From assembly GCA_910579745.1 (NCBI GenBank), contig CAJTVH010000004.1:42010-106009 (forward strand): 64,000 nucleotides of DNA, given 5' to 3'. The notes under the pieces were generated by a model. The model was given only the letters and a program-made list of their open reading frames with translations, did not search any database and was not told where the DNA came from. Source of the stretch: an uncultured Clostridia bacterium (GTDB lineage: Bacteria; Bacillota; Clostridia; Lachnospirales; CAG-274). Shown here piece by piece: positions 17,065 through 27,087 of this stretch; positions within the stretch are counted from its first letter, which is position 1; every line of letters starts with the position of its first letter. A program made the translations under genes and the position numbers.

Positions 17065-18975
17065 TTAACGTCTTTTAAAATTAGGTAAAATTTCCTGTAA
17101 TACCTTATAAGTCTCCTCACTCCCCGCATACGAGGCGTCATTAAGTCTTTCAAGCTGTTTTTTAAATAACGTATAATCAATCTCAACAGGTTTAGTAATA
17201 AATATTTTATCGTGATAAGTCACTGATAACTCATCCTTTTCATCCTCCATAATTAACTCTTCGTATAATTTCTCCCCCGGTCTTAAGCCTATATATATAA
17301 TATTTATGTCTTTTCCCGGAACATATCCCGAAAGTCGTATGAGATTTTTCGCCAAATCATTTATTTTAACAGGGTCGCCCATATCAAGAACAAAAATTTT
17401 GCCGCTCTGCCCTATTCCTCCCGCCTGAAGCACAAGCCTCGCCGCCTCAGGAATAGTCATAAAATACCTGACAACCTCAGGGTCAGTAACCGTAACGGGC
17501 CCGCCGTTTTTAATTTGCCTTTTAAATATAGGTATAACGCTTCCGTTGCTTCCAAGAACATTTCCAAACCTTACAGCCATAAACTTTGTCTCACTCTTTA
17601 CAGCCATACTCTGAATAATAAGCTCAGTAACCCTTTTTGTGGCTCCCATTACATTTGTTGGATTAACCGCTTTGTCCGTAGACAATAGGACAAATCTCTC
17701 AACATTATATTTGTCAGCGAAAATAGCCACGTTCATCGTTCCAAACACATTATTTTTAACAGCTTCCTCCGGACAATTCTCCATAAGAGTAACATGTTTA
17801 TGCGCCGCCGCGTGAAAAACCACGGCGGGTTTAAAATCATTAAATAATTTCTCAAGACAAACATTATCCCTAATCGAGCCAATTTTAATAATAAATTCTG
17901 TTTCTTTATAATTTTCTCTCAGTTCATTATAAATCTCGAAAGCGGAGTTTTCATAAACATCAAAAATTATAAGCTTTGACGGAGAGAACTTGGAAATCTG
18001 CCTGCACAATTCAGACCCAATAGAACCGCCGCCTCCGGTAACAAGCACAATTTTGTGTTTTAAATAACCTGATATGCTTTTAACATCAATATTTATTTCA
18101 TCACGTGAAAGCAAATCGGCGATATTTATATCCATAATTGAGTTTTGAGTGGCTAAAACGCCGTTTGAAATATCGCTTATTGGCTGAACCTTTTTTAATA
18201 CACACTCGGTCTTTGTACAATAATCAATAATTTTTCTAAGCTGTATATTAGTCGCTGTTGAAATCGCTATAATTATTTCATCAATATTATACATTTTAGC
18301 GAGCTTTGGAATACTTTTCGTCCCATACACAACTCTTACACCGTTAATATTTGTGTTATTTTTTTCCTTATCGTCGTCAACAACAATAACAGGCACTCTA
18401 TCCTCAAATCTCGGCTCATTTTTAAATATCTTTTTTATAACATCATTTCCAGTGTTTCCCGCTCCGATTATCATAACTCTTTTATAACCGGCTTTTTTAC
18501 TCATCATATGACCGGCGTAGTTAAAAACTCTCTTGACTATACGCCCGCCAAACCTTGTAAGCACGCATAAAATTATATTGGATACACAGGCCACAAATAT
18601 CATTCTTTTAGGTAAAATCAAAAGTTGTTTGCCTGAAATAATTAAAGAGTCGATAAAATAAACGCAAATAAATATAATAGTATTCGCGATAATAACTTTG
18701 AAAACATCTTCTATCGCTGCATATTCCCATAAATTATTATAGAATCTAAAAGCGGCATAAACAATCCAGCAAATAACAGGGGCCAGAATAACCATAAATA
18801 AATACCAAATCCACACTGTATCGGGAATCGCTACTTTGCTTCCTCCTGGAATACTTCCGTCAAACCATAATCCAATACTTATAAGAATGGAAAAATTTAT
18901 ATATATCGCGTCAAGAATAATGTATAATAAAGCTTTGCTAATACTTCCGCTAATAAAATTCTTAACCTTACCCAT
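17065..18975 (-). CDS. membrane NDP-sugar 4,6-dehydratase (CapD/PglF type)
   Basis: A 636-residue protein with four N-terminal membrane segments (about residues 8-125), a CoA/nucleotide-binding-like Rossmann domain with GAGNTGNDVIKKI near 165, and a C-terminal short-chain dehydrogenase domain starting at VLVTGGGGSIGSELCRQI near 305. LLSTDKAVNPTNVMGATKR near 430 holds the MxxxK pair that replaces the usual YxxxK in UDP-GlcNAc 4,6-dehydratases. The enzyme makes the keto-deoxy sugar precursor for diacetamido sugars in surface glycans. GGAGG sits 6 bases before the ATG at 18975, so I reject the upstream start at 19002. Confidence 0.93.
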   Translation of the reverse strand: MGKVKNFISGSISKALLYIILDAIYINFSILISIGLWFDGSIPGGSKVAIPDTVWIWYLFMVILAPVICWIVYAAFRFYNNLWEYAAIEDVFKVIIANTIIFICVYFIDSLIISGKQLLILPKRMIFVACVSNIILCVLTRFGGRIVKRVFNYAGHMMSKKAGYKRVMIIGAGNTGNDVIKKIFKNEPRFEDRVPVIVVDDDKEKNNTNINGVRVVYGTKSIPKLAKMYNIDEIIIAISTATNIQLRKIIDYCTKTECVLKKVQPISDISNGVLATQNSIMDINIADLLSRDEINIDVKSISGYLKHKIVLVTGGGGSIGSELCRQISKFSPSKLIIFDVYENSAFEIYNELRENYKETEFIIKIGSIRDNVCLEKLFNDFKPAVVFHAAAHKHVTLMENCPEEAVKNNVFGTMNVAIFADKYNVERFVLLSTDKAVNPTNVMGATKRVTELIIQSMAVKSETKFMAVRFGNVLGSNGSVIPIFKRQIKNGGPVTVTDPEVVRYFMTIPEAARLVLQAGGIGQSGKIFVLDMGDPVKINDLAKNLIRLSGYVPGKDINIIYIGLRPGEKLYEELIMEDEKDELSVTYHDKIFITKPVEIDYTLFKKQLERLNDASYAGSEETYKVLQEILPNFKRR

Positions 18976-19002
18976 AAATTCCCTCCGCTTTTTAAGAGCC
19001 AA

Positions 19003-19222
19003 TTAAAACCATAAAAATCCATAATAAGCTTTTTATAAACGCTTAATCACCAAAATTTAATAACAAATCTCATATAGCAAACCAATAAAAGAATAAATAA
19101 AAAGAATTTAATAAACCTAATATATATCAAAGAATTATTTTATTGATTCCCGCTAAAAATTTTGCGGATTGCTATAAACGCGAAAAATAAACTAAAATAC
19201 ACAACATAACTATTATACTTTT
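19003..19222. repeat. spacer with family B palindrome
   Basis: An element at 19073-19176 is bounded by TATAGC and GCTATA, with CAATAAAAGAATAAAT on the left arm and ATTATTTTATTG on the right. This is the family B pattern. No gene. Confidence 0.7.
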
Positions 19223-21136
19223 TTATTTACTAAGATAATCTCGTTTAATACCTGAAAATTCCGTAACAGCGAAGCCCGCCCCAATCATAATCCAAAAAGC
19301 TGGTGAAACTGAAACTGTGCTGTCAGTCGCCAAAGCGGCGATAAGATACCCGACAATTCCCATAAGAAAAGCAAATTTAAGTGAAATAACAAGTCTATCT
19401 TTTACCTCATCTCTCATAATACTTCTTATAGTCCTGTAAATATACAAGATGAAAAGCACGCCTAACGCTATAAGAGATAACAGTCCCGTATTTATAGCGG
19501 TCTGTAAATAAAAATTATGAGGTTTATCAACAATTATATAAGGATTTCCTAAATACATAAGCTTTTCCTGAAGCTCATACTGCGGAAAAACAACAGAGAA
19601 ACTATCCGGACCGCTTCCGAAAACAATACCTCTAAGCCCATTTAACAAAACAAGAGGTATACTTCTTGACCATATATAACCTCGTCCAGTACCAAACGTC
19701 TCACTACCCTCAAACCCTATTCTTTCAGCTTTTTTATCAGGAGAGTATAACTCATAGAAGTTATCTGTCACAGAAATTTTTCCACTATCGGAAACAGTAA
19801 AATGTATGAATACTTTTCCATTTTTTATATCAAAAAAAGGAATTGTGTCATTTTTTCTAAGATAAACGCCTACTTCAAGTTCCGTACCATAAAATGTTGT
19901 CGCGTTAAAAATTTCCTGTTTATTCTCAAGATTTTTAATAGCGTCCACACTAAACTCAAATTCCCCGATTATCCCCTTGTTATCTGAAAGTTTGACAACC
20001 TGTCCACGCTCGTCATAATCAACATAAAGATTTTGGTCACCGCCATTTTCAAAAGTCGAAATATCAATTCTGTTTTTATCATTATCAACAGAAAAACTTT
20101 GAAAATAATACCCTGTTTTCGCCTGAGTGTTACCCATAAAAATATCTATATTATCTTTAATTTTCGACTGTACACTTTCATTGTTAGCGACATAATAACC
20201 CGCTCCCAAAATAATAACAACAACTAAAGCCGTAATACAAGCTGAAAAGATTTTTGAACATTCCTTATATTTTTTATTTTTCAAAATATAAATAAGCGCG
20301 ATAACAGCTCCCATAAAAAGTGAGCAAAATACAGCAATTAATCCACCTTCGGAAGAACTTCCGATAAGATTGCATGCCAATATAAAACTTAGTATAATCG
20401 CGCATACTTTAAATATTCCGTCAACTCCAAATTTCTTTTCGGTAAAAATAGGCAAAGATATGGCAAGCGTTAAAGTAAAAGGCAAAACTAAGGCACAAAA
20501 CATACCAACACAGTTAGGGTTGTACAAAAATGAGTAAACCTCGTCAAACCTCGCCGTTATAGGTTTTCCCGTATAATCTTTGCCCAAAATGTATTTCGTA
20601 CCTAAATCCGTCTCAAAAAAATCCATACCCAAATATTGGAAATAACCCACTATACCAATAATAAACGCGCCTAAAAAAATACCGAACACAATAAATCTCA
20701 TCCTAAACTGATTTTCACAATATTTGAAAGTGATAATCATAAATACCATATATGACAAAAGAACCCAAACATTCTCATAACGCTCGCTTATACCGGCTAA
20801 AGCAATATCCTTGTAAGGTGTCATAATAAATGAGATAAAAGCCAGAAACATAAAAGCCAAACCGCAGAAAAATATCGGATGTCCGAAATTATACTTTTTA
20901 TATCCCTTTTCAGGAACAAACATTAAAAACACAGCCCCCAAAAAAAAGGCGACAAAACAAAGCGCTAAAGATTTATAATACGAAAATACGTCTGTTACAG
21001 AGCTTCCCCCTCGTATACTGCTTTCCGATATTGTAATATCCGTTCTCACCGCACTCACAAAAAGCGGTATGACAGCAAGAACAATAATTAAGCATATTCC
21101 TATAGTATAATCATACCAATCTCTCTTCTCTTTCAT
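19223..21136 (-). CDS. O-antigen ligase/polymerase-like membrane protein with large insert
   Basis: A 637-residue polytopic protein with about twelve membrane helices, of the O-antigen ligase/Wzy fold. Helices fill residues 10-310 and 530-630. The signature region FGTGRGYIWSRSIPLVLLNG, with FGSGPDSFSVVFPQYE and KPHNFYLQTAINTGLL after it, is the catalytic loop pattern of this family (Arg and His likely essential). Between about residues 315 and 490 there is an unusual soluble insert with a beta-rich look. It probably polymerises or transfers surface polysaccharide at the outer membrane face. AAGGAGG precedes the ATG. It is upstream of, and co-directional with, the dehydratase and sugar transferase. 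Confidence 0.88.
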   Translation of the reverse strand: MKEKRDWYDYTIGICLIIVLAVIPLFVSAVRTDITISESSIRGGSSVTDVFSYYKSLALCFVAFFLGAVFLMFVPEKGYKKYNFGHPIFFCGLAFMFLAFISFIMTPYKDIALAGISERYENVWVLLSYMVFMIITFKYCENQFRMRFIVFGIFLGAFIIGIVGYFQYLGMDFFETDLGTKYILGKDYTGKPITARFDEVYSFLYNPNCVGMFCALVLPFTLTLAISLPIFTEKKFGVDGIFKVCAIILSFILACNLIGSSSEGGLIAVFCSLFMGAVIALIYILKNKKYKECSKIFSACITALVVVIILGAGYYVANNESVQSKIKDNIDIFMGNTQAKTGYYFQSFSVDNDKNRIDISTFENGGDQNLYVDYDERGQVVKLSDNKGIIGEFEFSVDAIKNLENKQEIFNATTFYGTELEVGVYLRKNDTIPFFDIKNGKVFIHFTVSDSGKISVTDNFYELYSPDKKAERIGFEGSETFGTGRGYIWSRSIPLVLLNGLRGIVFGSGPDSFSVVFPQYELQEKLMYLGNPYIIVDKPHNFYLQTAINTGLLSLIALGVLFILYIYRTIRSIMRDEVKDRLVISLKFAFLMGIVGYLIAALATDSTVSVSPAFWIMIGAGFAVTEFSGIKRDYLSK

Positions 21137-21639
21137 TTTTATCCTCCTTGTTAAAATTCAAATTTAAGAATTTATATATAAAAACTATTTTTTTCTTATA
21201 GCATATCTGAAAAACGCTTTGAGATATATAAATTGGGGTGAGTTTGTAAAAATGAGGAAAGAAAAAACACATTATCATTATATATAAGCTTACCTCAAAT
21301 TTTAGATAATAAAAATATGAACAATTTAAGCGTTTGATACATCCAAATAAGTTTTTAAATATACAAAATATATATTGCTAAAAAATTGTATTCTCTGTTA
21401 TTTTTTTAATTGATTGGATATAAACACACACTCTCTCAAAAATTATATAATTGGCGTATATAAATTAAAATCAAAAGTATTATACCACATAAATCCAATT
21501 TAAACAACTCAAACAATATTAAATTTCTATTTACAACAATTATGACCTAAATAATAAAAAATAAATATTTCTATAATAAATCTGTTCAGAATAAAACTTT
21601 CCGCCTTAAAAAAAATTGCGGTACTTTACTTCTTATTCT
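21137..21639. other. AT-rich intergenic gap
   Basis: Between the end of rex and the start of the ligase gene. I see no open frame, palindrome or clear promoter that I would defend; the sequence is almost all A and T, with short runs such as TTATATATAA. Confidence 0.4.
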
Positions 21640-22284
21640 TTACTCTTCATCTATAATATAATCCTTATTATTAAGTTTATATGAAAGCGTCATCATACTG
21701 TCGGTAAGGTGAATATTTTCAACAACGACATTTGGAGGTGTTTTAAGGTCAATGTGAGAAAAATTCCATATTCCCTTTATTCCACAGTCAATTATTATTT
21801 TAGAGACTTTAACGGCATTGTTTTTGGGTAGCGTTAAAACAACAATATCCACGTCATGACTTTTAAGAAAATCTTCCAAGGTATCAATATCGTAAATCTC
21901 AATTCCCCTTATTGTCATGCCAATAAGTCTTGGGTTTATATCAAACATGGCTATAAAATTAAAACCTCTTCTTTGAAAATTCACATAATTAACAAGAGCC
22001 TGCCCTATGTTTCCGGCACCAATAATAACTAAATTATATTGTTTGTCTATTCCAAGAATCTTCTTTATCTCCTCATAAAGAAGCTCAACATTATAACCGT
22101 ATCCCTGCTGACCAAAACAGCCAAAATTATTAAGATCCTGCCTTATTTGAGACGCCGTAACATTCATCCTTTTACTTAAATCCTTAGAGGAAATTCTTGT
22201 AATCCCATTATCAAGCAAATCGCCCAAGTATCTGTAATACCTCGGTAATCGCTTTATAACCGCTAATGATATTTTTTTCTCCAT
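21640..22284 (-). CDS. rex: redox-sensing transcriptional repressor Rex
   Basis: Rex represses fermentative and respiratory genes and leaves DNA when NADH rises. The 214-residue protein is normal in length. The N-terminal winged helix includes VIKRLPRYYRYLGDLL and ISSKDLSKRMNVTASQIRQDLNNFG (partly), and the C-terminal Rossmann domain has the NAD(H) motif GAGNIGQALVNY and later IKGIWNFSHIDL. I place the start at the ATG at 22284, 12 bases after AGGA; an ATG four codons upstream abuts that site directly. It diverges from the ABC-F gene, an association also seen in Bacillus (ydiF near ydiH). A family B palindrome lies between a possible promoter and the gene. Confidence 0.95.
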   Translation of the reverse strand: MEKKISLAVIKRLPRYYRYLGDLLDNGITRISSKDLSKRMNVTASQIRQDLNNFGCFGQQGYGYNVELLYEEIKKILGIDKQYNLVIIGAGNIGQALVNYVNFQRRGFNFIAMFDINPRLIGMTIRGIEIYDIDTLEDFLKSHDVDIVVLTLPKNNAVKVSKIIIDCGIKGIWNFSHIDLKTPPNVVVENIHLTDSMMTLSYKLNNKDYIIDEE

Positions 22285-22433
22285 ATATGAAATCATTCCT
22301 TTTTGTTTTTATAAGGGAATATTCGATTAATTAAATTTCTTTTAAATATACCGTTCACGTATATTTAATATTTAGCGAACAAATATTTTGCTAAAGCTGT
22401 TTTAATTATGTTCGACAAAAACTTATATTTAAT

Positions 22434-22535
22434 TATAGCGAAATAATAAAAAAATAAACAGGCAGGCTTTAATAAAACTAATATATAATGGAATTATTTT
22501 ATTGTGTCACACCAAAAATCCCGCGAAGCGCTATA
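22434..22535. repeat. family B palindrome in the rex leader
   Basis: Bounded by TATAGCG and CGCTATA, with AATAATAAAAAAATAAAC on the left and TTATTTTATTGTG on the right. It lies between the predicted rex promoter (22617-22646) and the rex start. The remainder of the 22285-22838 gap shows no gene. Confidence 0.7.
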
Positions 22536-22616
22536 ATGTAAAACAAAATAACCATAAACGGTAACTTATAAAAACTAATCGGATTTTCCTAAATTATCTT
22601 GACATAATGTAATAAA

Positions 22617-22646
22617 AGTATACCATTATTATTTAATTTTTGTCAA
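22617..22646 (-). promoter_or_regulatory. candidate rex promoter
   Basis: On the minus strand TTGACA (22646-22641) and TATACT (22622-22617) are separated by 18 bases. It points toward rex but lies more than 330 bases upstream, across a palindromic element, so the assignment is tentative. No clear Rex operator was found. Confidence 0.45.
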
Positions 22647-22838
22647 TCTTTCCTCTTTTAAACTTAAACCTTTTTTGGTAAAATATATCATATGGCGAAA
22701 CATTGTAATTCAATATTAAACAATATTTTTAACCTGTGCTAAAACTTTCGCTTTCTATGTGATAACTATATAAAAACTTATAAATCAACCCAGACTTTGA
22801 AAGTAAAAAACGAGTTAAAATTTCTACGGAGGTTTAAA

Positions 22839-24740
22839 ATGATACTGTCTTGCAACAATATAAAAAAATCTTATGGCACTGATATTATCTTAGAAAATAT
22901 CAGCTTTACAATAAATGAGCAGGAAAAAGTGGCTATAGTCGGAGTAAATGGTGCGGGAAAATCAACGCTTTTCAAAATAATAACATCTGAAATTCCTTGT
23001 GACGATGGAACAGTCTCTTTTCCCAAAAGTATACAAATAGGGTATTTTTCCCAAGATTTACAGATTGACAGCGATAAAACAATTTATGATGAGCTTTTAA
23101 CGGTATTTGATACTATTATCTCAATAGAAAAAGAAATGTCGGAAATAGAGCGTAAAATGGGTAATTCTGAAAACTCTGAGCTTGATTCATTAATGAAAAG
23201 ATATTCCTTGCTTTCTTCCGAACTTGAGGAAAATAACGGATATGAGTATAAAAGCAGAATAAGAGGAGTAATAAAAGGACTGGGCTTTACGGAAAACGAG
23301 TCGGAAACCCCAATAACTCATTTATCCGGGGGACAGAAAACTCGAATAGCCCTCGGAAAACTGCTTCTTTCCTCTCCTGATATACTTTTACTTGACGAAC
23401 CGACAAATCATCTTGACATAGAATCGATAAAATGGCTTGAGGATTTTTTAAAAAATTATAAAAACTGCGTGATAATAATTTCTCACGACCGATATTTCAT
23501 TAATAAAACGACAACGAAAATAATTGAGATTGAAAATAAAAAATCCACGATATATAATGGAAATTATAGCTTTTACGCCGAAAAAAAAGCAATAAACCGT
23601 CAAATTGAGTTAAATCATTATATAACTCAGCAAAAAGAAATAAAGCGGCAAGAAGAAGTAATCAAGAAGCTTCGCTCGTTTAACAGAGAAAAATCAATAA
23701 AACGAGCGGAAAGCCGTGAAAAGGCGTTAAATAAAATGGAACTTATTGATAAACCCGAAAATCTTCCCGATAAAATAAAAATAACGTTAAAACCCAAAAT
23801 AGAAAGCGGTTACGACGTTCTTTCAGTAATAGATCTAAAAAAAGACTTTGCCGACAAAAATCTTTTTAGAAACATCTCATTTGAGATAAAAAAAGGTGAT
23901 AAAGTAGCGTTAATAGGTCCTAACGGAGTCGGAAAAACAACATTAATAAAAATGATATTAAACAAAGTAGAAAAAACCTCTGGAGAAATAAAATTAGGCG
24001 CTAACATTAACATAGGTTATTATGATCAGGAACATCAAGGCATAAGTACAGAAAAAACTATTTTTGACGAAATTTCTGACTCATTTCCAAAACTTACAAA
24101 TTTTGAGATACGAAATACCCTGGCGGCTTTCGTTTTTACAGGTGACGATGTTTTCAAAGACATATCCTCATTAAGCGGAGGAGAAAAAGGTCGCGTCGCT
24201 CTCGCGAAAATAATGCTTTCAAACGCTAATTTTCTTATTTTGGACGAACCCACAAACCATCTTGACATAAACTCAAAAGAAATTCTTGAGGAAGCTTTAA
24301 GAAACTATGAGGGAACTTGTCTTTATATTTCCCATGACCGTTATTTTATAAACAATACAGCTGAGAAAATAATAGATTTGACGCCATGCAAAGCTATAAT
24401 TTATAACGGCGATTACGATTATTATATGGAGAAAAAAACATTAATAAAAGAAACTCCCGCTTCCTTTTTTGAGAGAAATTTGTATTCCTCAGGAAAATCA
24501 GACTGGCAAAAACAAAAAGAAGAAACAGCTTTAAAGAGAAAAAAAGAAAATCTCATAAAAAAAATAGAAAAACAAATAGAAGAAACAGAGGAAAAAATCT
24601 CCCTCCTTGATAAACTTTTAGAAAAAGAGGAAATATATACAAGCGCACAAAAATCAAAGGAAATATATGAGGAAAAAACCGCTCTTGAGGAAAAATTGCT
24701 TCAAATATATTCTGAATGGGAAAATTTAACTTCTGAGTAA
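22839..24740 (+). CDS. ABC-F family ATPase (YdiF type)
   Basis: A 633-residue soluble protein with two ABC cassettes and no membrane segments, acting on the ribosome rather than in transport. Cassette 1 has VGVNGAGKSTLF (residues about 33-44), the signature LSGGQKTR, and LLLDEPTNHLD; cassette 2 has IGPNGVGKTTLI, LSGGEKGR and LILDEPTNHLD. A basic linker (residues about 240-310) joins them and a coiled-coil tail of Lys/Glu-rich helices ends the protein, as in Bacillus YdiF. ACGGAGG lies before the ATG at 22839, so I reject the upstream start at 22797. Whether it is a housekeeping translation factor or an antibiotic-protection protein cannot be read from the sequence; the first is more likely beside rex. 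Confidence 0.93.
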   Translation: MILSCNNIKKSYGTDIILENISFTINEQEKVAIVGVNGAGKSTLFKIITSEIPCDDGTVSFPKSIQIGYFSQDLQIDSDKTIYDELLTVFDTIISIEKEMSEIERKMGNSENSELDSLMKRYSLLSSELEENNGYEYKSRIRGVIKGLGFTENESETPITHLSGGQKTRIALGKLLLSSPDILLLDEPTNHLDIESIKWLEDFLKNYKNCVIIISHDRYFINKTTTKIIEIENKKSTIYNGNYSFYAEKKAINRQIELNHYITQQKEIKRQEEVIKKLRSFNREKSIKRAESREKALNKMELIDKPENLPDKIKITLKPKIESGYDVLSVIDLKKDFADKNLFRNISFEIKKGDKVALIGPNGVGKTTLIKMILNKVEKTSGEIKLGANINIGYYDQEHQGISTEKTIFDEISDSFPKLTNFEIRNTLAAFVFTGDDVFKDISSLSGGEKGRVALAKIMLSNANFLILDEPTNHLDINSKEILEEALRNYEGTCLYISHDRYFINNTAEKIIDLTPCKAIIYNGDYDYYMEKKTLIKETPASFFERNLYSSGKSDWQKQKEETALKRKKENLIKKIEKQIEETEEKISLLDKLLEKEEIYTSAQKSKEIYEEKTALEEKLLQIYSEWENLTSE

Positions 24741-24860
24741 AAAATTAAATTGTATTCTAAAAATAAAAAACTATTTGTATTTAATATAAAATTATTTTAA
24801 ACCTATAATATTTAAACTTGCTTATAATATAGCTCTCCTTTTCATATTCATTACAATTTT

Positions 24861-24906
24861 TAAAGGATGGTTTAAAAATCTATAATGATTTTTAAACCAT
24901 CCTTTA
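24861..24906. terminator. perfect 20-bp hairpin between convergent genes
   Basis: TAAAGGATGGTTTAAAAATC at 24861-24880 is exactly complementary to 24887-24906 around a six-base loop. It separates the convergent ABC-F and unknown membrane protein genes. No long T run follows on either strand, so termination efficiency is uncertain. Confidence 0.65.
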
Positions 24907-24960
24907 AATTTACGTAAATCTCAATTTCCTTATTTACTTAAAAATTAATACAAATTAATT

Positions 24961-27087
24961 TTATTTTATAACATTATCTTCTATAATAGTCCAAAAATAG
25001 TCACCTTTTTGAGCTACAATTTTATGAGTTCTTGAGAAATGATTTTCTTTAAACACATTTACACCAGTCCAAACCTCTTGAACGACAGCGTAAAACTTAT
25101 CGCCCATTAAAGCCGAACTTATGATCTGAGCCGAATATTTAGCTCTTTCCGTAATTTCAGCGGGCTCATATTCAGATAAAATACTTCCCTCTCTCATAAG
25201 TTTATCGCTAAAGCCATTAACAGCCTCTATACTTTTTTCACCTGATTTATAGGCAAGCCTTCCCTTAAATATATCAATAACATCATTAGATGCTTTCACC
25301 CTGTCTTTATCATCTTCTGTCTTAGCTTTTCTTAAATCAAACTCACATTTAACGTCATCCGTTTTAATAAGAGCCGAATTGACTCTTACCATTAAATTGT
25401 TAGCTCCAAAACTATAAATCAAATCCCTGTTGCTCTCATTTATCATAAAAGACATATCCGTGCCGTACTCGGCTGATTGGCTTGAGCCGTCTAATATTAT
25501 CTCCATGCCCGAAGCGGTCTGAGAAACTAACTGAGCGTCAAGACGTACCTCAACCCTGTTAGCGTTAGGATTATCAGCGTCATATTTTATGTTTTTATCC
25601 TCGCCGTGCATCACAAGTACAATTCTATCATTATAAGAACCCACTCCCTCAATCACTATTTTATAATTACCAACATCAAAAGAAATGGGCTCTTTATCAG
25701 CCGTACCATAGATACTTTGAACCTTAATGTCTCTGTTTACAGAATAACTCTTAAAAAGATCCTCAAAAGTAAAATAAATTTTACTGTTTAAACTTTCCGT
25801 GCTTCCGAAATCCATTCTTCCGAGAATAGTGTTTCCGTTATCAAAAGAATACATGGAAGGATATTTTTTAAGCTTTTTAATATTTGTGGCGCCTTCCTCA
25901 AGAATTATGCTCTCACTGTGTTTTCCTCTGTCCTGAACAATAGAAAAACCACTTCCCGATGACTTAATGGTATAATTAATTGTAGAACCGGCGCTTGAAA
26001 AAACAGCGTTGTCAATATTTAATTTAACATCGGAATTACCAGACTCAACATTCTCATCAAAAATATATTTAACAGGCGTTTCTTCAAGAATCCCATTAAA
26101 ATCAAACTCAAAATCAAGCCGCTTGCCGTCTTGGGCGTTATACAAAGAAAGTTTTATACTTTTAGCGTTAAGATCAAGAGGCTCAAAACGTAAAATAGTT
26201 TCACCATTTTCGTTTTCAGTGTCCTGAGACATATTTTGTATAAACGATAAATCCATTCCATATAAATTATTATTATTATCACTCAAAATAATATTATATT
26301 TCTGAATATCAAATTTATTTTTAAAGTAAAACAAAGTAGCCTTTGAGTCAACAAGCATTTTCGATAACTCAAATTCCTCATCGTCAAGCTTTCCTTTCTG
26401 CGATAAATAAATATAATTAGCCTCATTCGATTTATAAGAAGAAACATCAATTATGTCAGGCTCTTTTACTTCTTTATGATTCTTCCCTTTAATATTTAAA
26501 GAACCCATAACAAAGATCAAAATGACCACAGCGATTATAAGTATAGACAAAACGCCTATTAACGCGATATAAATTATATTTAGACCCTCGTCTTTTTTAT
26601 CCTCTCCCTCTTGCTTCTCGCCATTAAGCTCGTTATCTATTTCTGCGAGTACGTCTTCTTTATCATTTCTTATTGTATCATATACGGAAATATCATTTAT
26701 GTACTCATAATCAACATCTTTAATCTCTGTCTCGGCGTCCTGACGCAAAAGCTCCTCAATCTCAGCGTCATAATCCACTTTCTCAACAGGTTCATTAGGA
26801 GCTTGATTAATTACCGCTTCCTCTAAATCATCAGGATTTAATAAATCAATCGACTCATCATAATTCTCTTCCTCGCTTTTATTAAGCTCAGGAACAAATA
26901 AAGCGTCGGGGTCGATTTCTTCCAGGATATTATTGTCATTATCCATATTTGTTGAAGATTCGTCAGCGCTTTCGGGATATACTATATTTTCGTCTAAAGC
27001 CTCTTTATTATCCTCAATTAAACTTTCGGCAATATTTTTATCATCATCTCTGCCTTTAAAAATTTGTTTTAATTTATCAAAAATCAA
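24961..27087 (-). CDS. unknown single-pass membrane protein with acidic N-terminus
   Basis: I do not recognise this 708-residue protein. The first 165 residues are cytoplasmic-looking and very acidic (many Asp, Glu and Asn). One strong membrane helix follows at about residues 170-195 (IALIGVLSILIIAVVILIF). The remaining 510 residues are probably extracellular and beta-rich, with no cysteines or catalytic motif I can name. The orientation, with acidic domain inside and a large outer domain, suggests an envelope or sporulation protein, but this is inference. The start is a TTG at 27087, 6 bases after GGAGGTG; an ATG five codons earlier contains that ribosome-binding site and is less likely. It is monocistronic. 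Confidence 0.82.
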   Translation of the reverse strand: MIFDKLKQIFKGRDDDKNIAESLIEDNKEALDENIVYPESADESSTNMDNDNNILEEIDPDALFVPELNKSEEENYDESIDLLNPDDLEEAVINQAPNEPVEKVDYDAEIEELLRQDAETEIKDVDYEYINDISVYDTIRNDKEDVLAEIDNELNGEKQEGEDKKDEGLNIIYIALIGVLSILIIAVVILIFVMGSLNIKGKNHKEVKEPDIIDVSSYKSNEANYIYLSQKGKLDDEEFELSKMLVDSKATLFYFKNKFDIQKYNIILSDNNNNLYGMDLSFIQNMSQDTENENGETILRFEPLDLNAKSIKLSLYNAQDGKRLDFEFDFNGILEETPVKYIFDENVESGNSDVKLNIDNAVFSSAGSTINYTIKSSGSGFSIVQDRGKHSESIILEEGATNIKKLKKYPSMYSFDNGNTILGRMDFGSTESLNSKIYFTFEDLFKSYSVNRDIKVQSIYGTADKEPISFDVGNYKIVIEGVGSYNDRIVLVMHGEDKNIKYDADNPNANRVEVRLDAQLVSQTASGMEIILDGSSQSAEYGTDMSFMINESNRDLIYSFGANNLMVRVNSALIKTDDVKCEFDLRKAKTEDDKDRVKASNDVIDIFKGRLAYKSGEKSIEAVNGFSDKLMREGSILSEYEPAEITERAKYSAQIISSALMGDKFYAVVQEVWTGVNVFKENHFSRTHKIVAQKGDYFWTIIEDNVIK

